DNA of 9,570 bases, from assembly GCA_025463105.1 (NCBI GenBank), contig JAOAPW010000272.1, positions 1 through 9,570 on the forward strand, read 5' to 3'. The notes under the pieces were generated by a model that saw only the letters and a list, made by a program, of their open reading frames with translations, was not told where the DNA came from and did no database searches. The translations under genes and the position numbers were made by a program. Below are positions 1 to 7,075 of the stretch, piece by piece (position 1 is the first letter of the stretch; the number at the start of each line of letters is the position of its first letter). This DNA comes from Candidatus Acidiferrum typicum (GTDB lineage: Bacteria > Acidobacteriota > Terriglobia > Acidiferrales > UBA7541).

Positions 1-264
1 GTCATGTCCATAGACCACGAATACTTTACGGCTGGATTTCGACGGACCAGCTGCTGCCGCAGCACGATGTGAATCGATTCCCAACATCTCGCGGATGACG
101 CCCTGGTATTTCCCCTGAGGGGTGACCGTGCCATTATCGAAAACGTTTACGATTTCTCCTTTAGTGAAGCGGAGCTGGTAACCGGTATCATTGCCATTTC
201 TCTTCTTGTCTTTGAGAATCAAGCCTTGGGATTCCAGCTTTCTGAGAACATCATCGACTGACAT
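1..264 (-). CDS. N-terminal part of a TIR-like nucleotide-binding protein (cut by window edge)
   Basis: The reading frame starts at an ATG at 264 and stays open to the window edge, giving 88 residues without a stop. Residues 1-62 form a small domain with a helix (SVDDVLRKLESQG) followed by a strand-rich part (residues 29-51) that ends in GTVTPQGK. This resembles the TBP-like nucleic-acid-binding fold at the N terminus of RNase HIII, but that is a pattern impression only. A linker with an Ala run (68-72) leads to KVFVVYGHD (80-88), which matches the opening strand of the TIR-like domain called 'predicted nucleotide-binding protein containing TIR-like domain' (PF10137; usual form VFVVHGHD). Proteins of that class occur in bacterial conflict and antiphage systems, where TIR-like domains often cleave NAD+ or sense nucleotides. 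The catalytic residues would lie outside the window, so enzyme activity cannot be judged. The start is supported by a strong Shine-Dalgarno site seven bases upstream. The base composition is lower in GC than the neighbouring genes, which suggests acquisition by transfer. The next gene upstream is transcribed in the same direction but is 191 bases away. Confidence 0.72.
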   Translation of the reverse strand, partial: MSVDDVLRKLESQGLILKDKKRNGNDTGYQLRFTKGEIVNVFDNGTVTPQGKYQGVIREMLGIDSHRAAAAAGPSKSSRKVFVVYGHD

Positions 265-271
265 TCCGGGT

Positions 272-277
272 CCTCCC
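272..277 (-). promoter_or_regulatory. Ribosome binding site of the TIR-like gene
   Basis: Read on the minus strand this is GGGAGG, seven bases before the ATG at 264. It is close to the ideal anti-16S match and decides the start codon of the truncated gene, which would otherwise be hard to call because the gene is incomplete. Confidence 0.7.
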
Positions 278-313
278 TTCGAATGCAGTTGCTCTCCACT
301 ATGAATGGCAAGA

Positions 314-319
314 ATTGTA
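314..319 (-). promoter_or_regulatory. Possible -10 box upstream of the TIR-like gene
   Basis: The 191-base gap at 265-455 holds no convincing ORF, RNA gene or terminator hairpin. On the minus strand it contains TACAAT (five of six matches to the -10 consensus), about 50 bases before the start codon. The region 17-18 bases upstream is a T run with only a partial -35 match. The gap is AT-rich, so chance matches are likely. A separate promoter is plausible mainly because the gap is too long for simple read-through coupling from the polysaccharide gene. Confidence 0.22.
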
Positions 320-455
320 TCTGGAATCGTGTGTTGGAAAAAACGGAAGTTATCGCGTTTCGATCACATCAGAACGACACGGCCTTGTAATAGCTTACTC
401 GAGAACTACTGATTGTCTGAAATGCATGTTCGATAAGTGGATTGTTTGCCGCGAA

Positions 456-3400
456 TTATAACTGTGCGACAGGAGTGGGAACTTCCGGTTCGACGCCGCG
501 CCATCCGACCGACCTGCCTTGAACAGCGCCCATCACCGCGCGGAACAGCACGACGTACATCATCTGGCGGTAATAAAAGCGTTGCAGCAGCAGCGGCCAG
601 AGCAGCGACCAGTCTTCGCGTCTTTCCAGGGTGAACGCGACCACGCAGGTAAGAAAATCGATCAGCATGAATCCGATAAAGAAAACAAGGGAGCGCTGAA
701 CGTCGGCGGCCGTCCACAATTGCGGAATATGGGTAAAGTGAAATTGCGAAAGCCCGTACAGGACCAGCGAACCGAGAAAGAGTAAATCGATTACGGGCGA
801 AAACAACGGCAACAGAAGCTGGAACAGGAACATGTTGGGCAGCGCGATCCATCCAAGCGTGCCGTACTTTCTGCGTCCCAGCGTGTCGCTATGCTTCCAG
901 AACGCCTGCAACGTCCCGAACGTCCAGCGGAAACGCTGGCGAACCAGCGCGGAAGCGGTTTCCGGGGCATCCGTCCAGCCGATTGCTTCCTCCTCGTAAT
1001 TAATTTTCCATCCGGCGCGGCGAATTGTGATGGTCAAGTCCGTGTCTTCGGCGACCGTGTCAGCGCTGAATCCACCACAATTGTTGATTGCTTCGGAGCG
1101 CCAGGCGCTCAACGCGCCGGGAACAACGGGAATGCAGTTCAGCAGATCGAAAGCGCGCTTTTCCAGATTCTGGCTGGTTACGTACTCGAGGGCTTGCCAT
1201 CGAGTAAGCCAACTGACGCGATTTCCGACTTTAACATTCCCGGCTACCGCGCCAACCCTGGGATTGACGAAATGGCGAACGAGTTTGCTTACGGCGTCAG
1301 GTTCGACCGAAGTATCCGCATCGATGGTGACGATGATACCGCTGGTGGCCTCTGCCTGCGCGTGCGAAAGCGCCGCGGACTTGCCACGATTGGGCTGGTG
1401 AATGACGCGCACGGCCGGATTGCGGCCGAATTGTTCGTCCAGCAGCTCACTCGTGCCATCGGTTGATCCGTCATCGACCACGATCACTTCCAGTTTTGGA
1501 TAGTCGGACTCCAGCACCGAATTGATCGTATAGACGATGACCGATTCTTCGTTGTATGCGGGAATAAGAACGCTGACCGGCGGCAGAAAGTCAGGATGAT
1601 CGGGAGGAGCGGAGCGAAACTTTTCAATGATCGCCAGCAGCCCGACAACAATCGTGCGGCCGCTCACCAGTCCGATGCCGAGAACGAAAATAAATGCGAC
1701 GCTGAGCCGCGACCATTCATATGCCGTAAAAATAAGCCCGTCCGCGCGAGCCACCAGGCGCTCGCGAAACGAAAGTGACGGCATCAGCTGCGCTCGCGTC
1801 TGTCCAATGAGCTCCGAGACAGGAACGATCGAGAATCCCGCCGCGCGCAGGCCGTCTATAATTTGCGGCAGCGCCACGACGGTCCTGGAACGATCGCCGC
1901 CTCCATCGTGCAGGAGCACAATGTTGCCGGTGCTGGCGCGCGCCTGCTCGATTACTCGTTGTACGATCACGGACGAGGGCGCAGGCGGAATCCCGCCAGG
2001 CTCGCCCCAGTCATGCGGATCGATGCGCGCGCCCACGATCAGATACCCCATGGACTGCGCCATGGGAAGCAGCGCTACTTCGTCCGCGGTTTCCGGCTGG
2101 TGATCGATGCCATATGGCGGCCGGAACAGCAGCGTCTTGACTCCCAGCGTGCTGTTCATCAAACGCTCGGTAACATTCAGCTCAACGTCAATCTGCCTCT
2201 TGGAAATGTCGCTCCAGTGATGCGTATAGGTGTGGTTGCCGATCTCGTGCCCTTCGGCGTATTCACGATACAGAAGTCCCAGGGCGTCGTTGGCGGCGCT
2301 TCCGATCACGAAAAAAGTTGCCGGCGCTTTCTTTTCCTTCAAGATGTCGAGAATTCTTGGCGTGAACCGTTGGTCCGGGCCGTCGTCGAAGCTGAGCGCG
2401 ATCTTTTTCGGCGCGGCGCCCATTTGGAATATTCGATAGGAGGAAGGCAGCGCTTCATAATTATTTTCGACGATTGTGTTGCTGGATGGATCGAAACGTA
2501 TCGTCCGGCGGCCTTTTTTCGGTGTGTCTGCGAACTTCCAGATGTCGCCGTCGCCTTCGAGAATCAGATCGTATCCCGGCGGCATGTCTTCGAGTTTTGC
2601 GCGAACTTCGTCATCGGGCCGCGTGACGTCCCAAATCGGCCAAATCGAGGGATCTTCCGACCCCAGGCGCCAGAGCGCAGTGCCTTGTACGCCGACGCGC
2701 TCTGCAGCGCGCAGTTCGTTATAAGCCGTGACGCCATCGAGCAGCCAAACCCGGTGAACATGATTGTGGTCGTCGGAATAAGAGTAATTCGGATTGAGCG
2801 AATCCGTGTCGAACTGGACCTTAGCTTCCGATTCAGAAGCTGTCACAAGCGACTCCTGGAAACTTTCGACCTTCGCTTGTTCGCCGGCCTTCTTGCCGGA
2901 CTTTTCCGGCCAGTCATACGCATAATTCGCGATGCCCATCACCAACTTCTGCGCAGGCACCAGCTTCAGGATCGCGTCAATGTTCCTCACAAACCAGTCT
3001 TGCGCTGCAATTGGACCCGGCGCCGACGTGCGCCAGTGCTGGTCATAGTTCATTAGAACAACAGCATCCGAGGATTTACCGATGCCCGCGTAGTCATAGT
3101 CCCAATCGGCTGCAGGCAGCGCGACCATCAGCTTCAGGTTGGAAGCGTGCAAATCCGTGGCCAGCTCGGAAATAAATTGACTGAAATCTTTCTGGCTTTG
3201 CTTGGGAATTTCCTCAAAATCCACGACCAGCCCTGCGAAGTGGGCTTGCGTCACATATTGCACCGCTTGCTGTGACAGGTGGTGACGCGCCGTGGGGCTT
3301 TTCAGCATGGCCGCCATCTTGTCCGTCAGCCAATTCGTTCCGTCGGAATTATTGAGCAGCGGCATCGTGGGTATCTCGATTCCGGAAGTTTGCTGCAATG

Positions 3401-3851
3401 ATAGCTGCCAGGCCGCGAGCTTAGGATCGGCTTCGACATCCAGGCGGCCTTCGGCGGTGATGGAATGCAGCCGCTCGGGGATCAAAAGATCAATGTCCCG
3501 AAAATGTTGCTGCAGCGCGGCGAGCGATGTCGGATCCCAGCTCACATAAAAAGCGGCGCGCAATGGATCGTACGTCGGCGGTGTCGGCGGCACTTGTCCC
3601 AGGGTAGCCACGCGCCGGTGACGCCCGACTCGCTTCAAGGCGGCGCGACTGCGGATTTTTTCAATAACCGGATGAAGCGCATTACGGTTGGTTGGCAGCA
3701 GGGGTTCAGGCAAACTAGGACTGACCAGAACACTGATAAAAAAAGTGATTAAGAGGAGCGTAAAAATCGCACCGCAAATTTCGAGCACCCTGCTCGTACG
3801 CCGCCATCGCCGGCGCCGTTCATCGTAGAATATGGGCTTGCGTGGCTTCAT
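456..3851 (-). CDS. Trifunctional membrane polysaccharide enzyme: GH18 - NodB deacetylase - GT2 synthase fusion
   Basis: This 1131-residue protein resembles PgaB-like and PgaC-like poly-N-acetylglucosamine enzymes fused in one chain. An Arg-rich N tail precedes membrane segment 1 (about 23-44). A YaaH-like GH18 hydrolase domain follows (about 95-405), with VVDFEE (209-214; E213 the likely acid), LMNYD (266-270) and an Asn-Tyr-Ala-Tyr-Asp-Trp stretch near 309-314. A NodB-type polysaccharide deacetylase (about 480-685) shows SFDDGP (487-492), the metal histidines H540 and H544 in GNHTYTHH, RPPYG (577-581), DPHDW (611-615) and LLHDGGG (646-652), so every catalytic motif is present. A membrane segment (about 716-742) brings the GT2 domain (about 757-985) into the cytoplasm. 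That domain carries DDGS (793-796), DAD (844-846), EDTD (935-938) and QRFRW (972-976), the set typical of processive synthases, followed by C-terminal membrane segments (about 1000-1035, 1053-1075). The expected action is to polymerise a GlcNAc-type chain inside, export it, then deacetylate and trim it outside. The substrate is inferred. The ATG at 3851 has only a weak ribosome site. Confidence 0.9.
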   Translation of the reverse strand: MKPRKPIFYDERRRRWRRTSRVLEICGAIFTLLLITFFISVLVSPSLPEPLLPTNRNALHPVIEKIRSRAALKRVGRHRRVATLGQVPPTPPTYDPLRAAFYVSWDPTSLAALQQHFRDIDLLIPERLHSITAEGRLDVEADPKLAAWQLSLQQTSGIEIPTMPLLNNSDGTNWLTDKMAAMLKSPTARHHLSQQAVQYVTQAHFAGLVVDFEEIPKQSQKDFSQFISELATDLHASNLKLMVALPAADWDYDYAGIGKSSDAVVLMNYDQHWRTSAPGPIAAQDWFVRNIDAILKLVPAQKLVMGIANYAYDWPEKSGKKAGEQAKVESFQESLVTASESEAKVQFDTDSLNPNYSYSDDHNHVHRVWLLDGVTAYNELRAAERVGVQGTALWRLGSEDPSIWPIWDVTRPDDEVRAKLEDMPPGYDLILEGDGDIWKFADTPKKGRRTIRFDPSSNTIVENNYEALPSSYRIFQMGAAPKKIALSFDDGPDQRFTPRILDILKEKKAPATFFVIGSAANDALGLLYREYAEGHEIGNHTYTHHWSDISKRQIDVELNVTERLMNSTLGVKTLLFRPPYGIDHQPETADEVALLPMAQSMGYLIVGARIDPHDWGEPGGIPPAPSSVIVQRVIEQARASTGNIVLLHDGGGDRSRTVVALPQIIDGLRAAGFSIVPVSELIGQTRAQLMPSLSFRERLVARADGLIFTAYEWSRLSVAFIFVLGIGLVSGRTIVVGLLAIIEKFRSAPPDHPDFLPPVSVLIPAYNEESVIVYTINSVLESDYPKLEVIVVDDGSTDGTSELLDEQFGRNPAVRVIHQPNRGKSAALSHAQAEATSGIIVTIDADTSVEPDAVSKLVRHFVNPRVGAVAGNVKVGNRVSWLTRWQALEYVTSQNLEKRAFDLLNCIPVVPGALSAWRSEAINNCGGFSADTVAEDTDLTITIRRAGWKINYEEEAIGWTDAPETASALVRQRFRWTFGTLQAFWKHSDTLGRRKYGTLGWIALPNMFLFQLLLPLFSPVIDLLFLGSLVLYGLSQFHFTHIPQLWTAADVQRSLVFFIGFMLIDFLTCVVAFTLERREDWSLLWPLLLQRFYYRQMMYVVLFRAVMGAVQGRSVGWRGVEPEVPTPVAQL

Positions 3852-3900
3852 GAATTCATTCCAACCTAATGACTTGGCAACAGGATGCCGTCACAAACTG

Positions 3901-5433
3901 ATGATAACCGCGCGGCGCACCGGCGTCACCGCTCTTTATATACACACGTTCCTCGCCATGATTACAGGGCTTGCCTTGCGCCTGCTGTTTGCCCTGCAAT
4001 TTCCGGCATCCGCAGGCGATAGCGGTTTATATATTCAACTCGCCCGCAACTGGGCCGACCATCATATCTATGGCTTGTTGCTAAACGGCCAACTGGTCCC
4101 GACAGACCTCCGCGTGCCGGGTTATCCGGCGTTCCTGGCTGGAGTCGCTCTGTTATTTGGACGCTCCAACCGGGCAATTGTGTTGTCTCAGGCCGTCCTT
4201 GATTTATGTACCTGTTTCTTGACGGCGGGGCTTGCCGCGGCGCTGGCTCCTTCGGCGGCCCGCCGTCGGGTCGCGATTGCCGCACTATGGCTCGCTGCGA
4301 CGTGCCCGTTTTTAGCGAACTACTCTGCCGCTGTGCTCACCGAAGTCCTGACCGCGTTCCTCACCACAGCCGCCCTGGCCTGTTTTATATTGGGTATGAA
4401 ACAGCAGCCTGCCACGTTCCGCTTAGCGGGTCACCCACTGCGCGTCACACCAACAATGGCCACTTACCTTGGCGCCTTCATAACCGGACTCGCAAGCCTG
4501 GTGCGTCCAGAAATGCCCCTGCTGCTTATTGTCGCGGGCGCAGTCTTTGCGCTGCGCTGGTGGAAATCCTTCGGCGTTCGCAAGGTGATGTTGTCCGGCG
4601 TGGTGATGGCGGTCGTGTTCCTATTGCCTCTGATCCCCTGGGGTGCGCGTAATCTCATTACGCTGCACAAATGGCAGATCACCGCGGATCGCTACGCCAC
4701 CCTTCCAGGTGAGTATGCGCCTGTTGGCTATTACAAGTGGCAAAAGACCTGGATGGTGCGCTTCCGCGACGTCTACATTTCCGTCTGGAAGCTGAATGAG
4801 GAGCCGGTCCGGATTGATGATTTCCCCGCATCGGCGTTTGATTCGCCTGAAGAAAAGCAGCGCGTCGCCGAATTGTTCGACCAGTATAACAACAGTCCAA
4901 GCCTGGACATTTCGCCCGAGGTCGATCAGGGATTTGCGGAGATCGCACGCGAGCGAACCGCGCGACATCCGCTGCGAACTTATGTGACGGTTCCTCTCGG
5001 ACGGGTGCTGACAATCTGGTTTACGCCGCGAACCGAGCTTCTCCCAATCGACGGAAAATTCTTCCCCGTTTCGAGCAGTTGGGAGGATTCGCACGAGAGT
5101 TTTCTAACTACAGCTGTATTCGGTGCGCTCGGATATCTGTATCCCGCCCTCGCGCTGGCCGGAATTTGGGCAGCCCGGCGTTACGCTCGTTCGATTAGTT
5201 TCAAATCGCCAATTCCCGACGACCTGCCAAATCTGTGGGGCATCTCACTGCTCGTTGCCTATATCCTTGTTCGTACTGCGTTTCTTACAACGGTCGAAGC
5301 CCCTGAACCTCGTTATGTCGTAACCTGCTACCCAGTAGTTCTGGCCCTGGCCAGTTTAATCTGGATACGCAAACCTACCGAAGCGCCAAAGGCGCAACAA
5401 AACGTAGCCCAGCTTACAAACGCTGAAAAGTGA
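3901..5433 (+). CDS. Multi-pass GT-C glycosyltransferase, GT39/PMT_2 (ArnT-like) type
   Basis: This is an integral membrane glycosyltransferase expected to move a sugar from a polyprenyl-phosphate carrier to an acceptor on the outer face of the inner membrane. Numbering from the ATG at 3901 (510 residues), the first membrane helix (about 11-33) is followed by GDSGLYIQLARNW (39-51). This is the usual place of the acidic catalytic residue in the first external loop of GT-C enzymes, and D40 is the candidate. Next comes RVPGYPAFLAG (71-81), the Pro-Gly-Tyr-Pro signature common in PMT_2 proteins. Hydrophobic stretches then lie at about 95-118, 123-140, 145-166, 184-198, 204-219 and 231-247. A soluble loop (about 255-395) follows WGARNLITLHKW, and the C-terminal helices contain PEPRYVVTCYPVV (468-480). 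The frame also offers ATGs at 3832 and 3850, but both overlap the divergent neighbour's start and none has a clear ribosome site. I chose 3901, and the start is uncertain. Sugar and acceptor are unknown. The neighbour suggests envelope or exopolysaccharide work. Confidence 0.82.
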   Translation: MITARRTGVTALYIHTFLAMITGLALRLLFALQFPASAGDSGLYIQLARNWADHHIYGLLLNGQLVPTDLRVPGYPAFLAGVALLFGRSNRAIVLSQAVLDLCTCFLTAGLAAALAPSAARRRVAIAALWLAATCPFLANYSAAVLTEVLTAFLTTAALACFILGMKQQPATFRLAGHPLRVTPTMATYLGAFITGLASLVRPEMPLLLIVAGAVFALRWWKSFGVRKVMLSGVVMAVVFLLPLIPWGARNLITLHKWQITADRYATLPGEYAPVGYYKWQKTWMVRFRDVYISVWKLNEEPVRIDDFPASAFDSPEEKQRVAELFDQYNNSPSLDISPEVDQGFAEIARERTARHPLRTYVTVPLGRVLTIWFTPRTELLPIDGKFFPVSSSWEDSHESFLTTAVFGALGYLYPALALAGIWAARRYARSISFKSPIPDDLPNLWGISLLVAYILVRTAFLTTVEAPEPRYVVTCYPVVLALASLIWIRKPTEAPKAQQNVAQLTNAEK

Positions 5434-5445
5434 ATCAACGGGGTG

Positions 5446-5478
5446 CCCCACACGTCGGGTTTACGTGTGGGGGTTTTT
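5446..5478 (+). terminator. Rho-independent terminator of the GT39-type gene
   Basis: A perfect 10-base inverted repeat, CCCCACACGT (5446-5455) and ACGTGTGGGG (5463-5472), encloses a 7-base loop. It is followed by G and five T residues (5474-5478). It begins 12 bases after the TGA of the plus-strand glycosyltransferase. The minus-strand side has no T run, so it should act only on plus-strand transcription and keep it from running into the convergent transporter gene. Confidence 0.92.
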
Positions 5479-5506
5479 GTCGTAATTATCCTCTGATGAA
5501 ACGGAA

Positions 5507-6919
5507 TTAACGTTCTTCGACAGGCTCAGGATGAATAGTAACCCGCGCAATCTGCGGGAATTTTTCCTTCACGCGATCTTCGAGCGCGGCTGTCACATCG
5601 TGGATCTGCGTAATCGGCAAGCTGCCGTCCATGGCGCAGTGGCAGGAAGCCAGAATCTTGTGCTCCACCTGGCGGACATGCACCTCATGGCAATCCACGA
5701 GTTCGTGGAATTCACGTGGCAAACTATTGATGTAAACCTCAATGGCCCGGCCAAGTCCTCTCATTTCTCCGCGGTGCCCATCCACGGACGCGATGTGCGT
5801 TCCCAGCGGCTCGATGTGGATATTCACAATCGGCGCGGCGCCACTCGCCGGAGCTGACACGTCGGGCAGCCTTCGGATTTCTTCCTCCAGCTCCGAAGCG
5901 TGGCGATGCGCGTCTCGCAGGCTCAGCTGTTCGGGCACTTCCAGATGCATTTCGATGAACAGCCGCCCATCCAGATGGTGCGCGGAAAGTTCATGAATGG
6001 AAAGCCCGCGCCGCGCGGCGATCACGCGAATTCTGTCAAACAGGTGTTCTCCCGCGACGGCGCGCGGCTCCATGTGCACCATTACGTCCGCGGGAATAAT
6101 TTCGGCAACACGATGTTCGACGGCGTCGGAAATGGCGTGTACCTGCTCGAAACTCGCAGAACGCGGCACGCTGATGGTGACGTCCACGAAATGCTGGTTG
6201 CCGGCCCGGCGCACGCGCACACGCTCGGCCTTCAGCACGCCATCTAAATTCGTGACGGCCGTAGCCACGCGTTGCTGCAGGCCCGCGGGCGCGGCGTCCA
6301 GCAACGCGTCCAGCGTGCGTTTTCCGAGCCGCGACCCGATCCAGATCACGATCGCGGCAACCACGAGCGCAGCGATGGGGTCGGCATTCTGCAGCCACGT
6401 AATACCGGTTCTTTGTCCGATCCACACCGCGCCCATGCCCAGGATCACAACGAACGTGCTCCACACATCGGTGGAAAAATGAAGCGCATCGGCTTCCAAC
6501 GCTTCGCTCGGGTACTCACGAGACACGCGGGCGAGCGCGCGCGAACGCACAATATCAATTCCCATCGCCAGGCCCAGAATCACCATGAATAAAGGGTTCG
6601 GCTGCAGGTGAACGTGTCTGTAAAGCAGCCGCACGAATGCCTCGACAATGATGTAGATCGAAGTGACCAGCAGGAGGCCGGTTTCAACGAACGCGGAGAA
6701 ACTTTCGATCTTGCCGTGTCCGTACGTATGCCCGGAATCGGCAGGCCGATCCGAGACCCGCACTGAAAACCACGTCAGGATAGCCGCAACCAAATCGAGC
6801 CCTGAATGCAACGCTTCGGAAAGAATTCCAAGGCTCCCGGTCGCGACGGCGAGAAATACCTTCAGTCCCACCAGAACCAAAGCGGAGCCAATCGACCCGA
6901 GCGCCGCCATCTGCTTCAC
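5507..6919 (-). CDS. Cation diffusion facilitator (CDF) metal transporter with three C-terminal dimerisation-like domains
   Basis: The 470-residue protein should export Zn2+ or another divalent cation in exchange for protons. Six membrane helices occupy about 1-195. The transport site appears as H38 and D42 (SEALHSGLD) in helix 2 and H147 and D151 (ALHFSTD) in helix 5. This HD-HD set is like that of zinc-preferring ZnT proteins, whereas E. coli YiiP is DD-HD. The loop HTYGHGKIES (64-73) matches the YiiP site-B region. The C terminus is about 260 residues, against about 90 in most CDF proteins, and holds three similar units, each ending in a His-x-Glu-Pro motif: VHMEP (281-285), IHIEP (367-371) and IHPEP (462-466). 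The third unit also has CHC (426-428). The equivalent motif of YiiP binds zinc. The frame opens with GTG at 6919. The ATG at 6910 (three codons later) is an equally good start, with GGTG before it. A TATAAT box and an inverted repeat lie just upstream. The gene runs convergently towards the terminated glycosyltransferase gene. Confidence 0.92.
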   Translation of the reverse strand: MKQMAALGSIGSALVLVGLKVFLAVATGSLGILSEALHSGLDLVAAILTWFSVRVSDRPADSGHTYGHGKIESFSAFVETGLLLVTSIYIIVEAFVRLLYRHVHLQPNPLFMVILGLAMGIDIVRSRALARVSREYPSEALEADALHFSTDVWSTFVVILGMGAVWIGQRTGITWLQNADPIAALVVAAIVIWIGSRLGKRTLDALLDAAPAGLQQRVATAVTNLDGVLKAERVRVRRAGNQHFVDVTISVPRSASFEQVHAISDAVEHRVAEIIPADVMVHMEPRAVAGEHLFDRIRVIAARRGLSIHELSAHHLDGRLFIEMHLEVPEQLSLRDAHRHASELEEEIRRLPDVSAPASGAAPIVNIHIEPLGTHIASVDGHRGEMRGLGRAIEVYINSLPREFHELVDCHEVHVRQVEHKILASCHCAMDGSLPITQIHDVTAALEDRVKEKFPQIARVTIHPEPVEER

Positions 6920-6944
6920 CGAGCTGGGGGATCGTGTGATGGAG

Positions 6945-6960
6945 AATCCTCGAAAGGATT
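6945..6960. repeat. Inverted repeat upstream of the CDF gene, possible operator
   Basis: AATCCT-CGAA-AGGATT forms a perfect 6-base inverted repeat around a 4-base centre. It lies 26 bases before the GTG start and overlaps the outer edge of the TATAAT box, where a repressor could block transcription. It could equally form a small hairpin at the 5' end of the message. Metal-responsive control of a metal exporter would make sense, but no regulator gene is visible in the window and the match to a known operator class is not clear. Confidence 0.35.
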
Positions 6961-6963
6961 ATA
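6958..6963 (-). promoter_or_regulatory. Likely -10 box (TATAAT) of the CDF gene
   Basis: The minus strand reads a perfect TATAAT here, 38 bases before the GTG start, giving an expected short leader of about 30 bases. I find no good -35 hexamer 16-18 bases further upstream, so activation or an alternative sigma factor may be involved. The box supports independent transcription of the transporter rather than read-through from the TldD/PmbA pair. Confidence 0.4.
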
Positions 6964-7050
6964 CGATGCCGCGATGCGGAAAGCGCGGCGCGGAACGACG
7001 CCAACACCCCTACAGTACTGCTGGGTTGGCGGTAATTGATTTTGTAGTGG

Positions 7051-7072
7051 CCGCCCGCTCGGGGACGGGCAG
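7051..7072 (-). terminator. Weak stem-loop after the TldD/PmbA pair, possible terminator
   Basis: Immediately after the TAA of the TldD/PmbA-family gene, the minus strand can form a 7-base GC-rich stem, CTGCCCG with CGGGCGG (one wobble pair), with an 8-base loop. No clear T run follows (the next bases read CCACTACAAAATC), so it would be an imperfect intrinsic terminator or simply an RNA 3'-end hairpin. The rest of the 156-base gap up to the CDF gene shows only the promoter elements listed separately. Confidence 0.33.
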
Positions 7073-7075
7073 CGT

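Noticed and set aside
455..460. A perfect TATAAT on the minus strand at the stop codon of the fusion gene, as promoter for the TIR-like gene
   Set aside because: It sits about 190 bases from the TIR-like start, has no -35 partner (AGTTCC at the right distance), and lies in AT-rich sequence where such a match is expected by chance.
406..852. A 148-codon minus-strand frame crossing the end of the polysaccharide gene
   Set aside because: It overlaps the C-terminal membrane helices of the GT2 domain in another frame, and its product is low-complexity, Arg/Ala-rich and without motifs.
1863..3056. A 397-codon open frame on the plus strand
   Set aside because: It lies wholly antisense to the GH18/NodB part of the fusion gene, whose domains are unambiguous. 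Its translation is rich in Arg, Val and Ile with no recognisable motif, as expected for the shadow of a GC-biased gene.
3928..4034. TTTATATA occurring twice, about 90 bases apart, near the start of the plus-strand glycosyltransferase
   Set aside because: The copies are short, the second lies inside conserved coding sequence, and the spacing suggests no known element.
5997..6482. A 161-codon plus-strand frame opposite the CDF gene
   Set aside because: It is antisense to well-conserved transporter sequence and its product is Thr/Ser/Ala/Arg-rich without structure, so I treat it as a shadow.
7003..7030. CCAAC...GTTGG inverted repeat in the gap before the CDF gene
   Set aside because: Only five bases pair before mismatches, the loop is long, and no T run follows on either strand, so neither terminator nor operator is supported.
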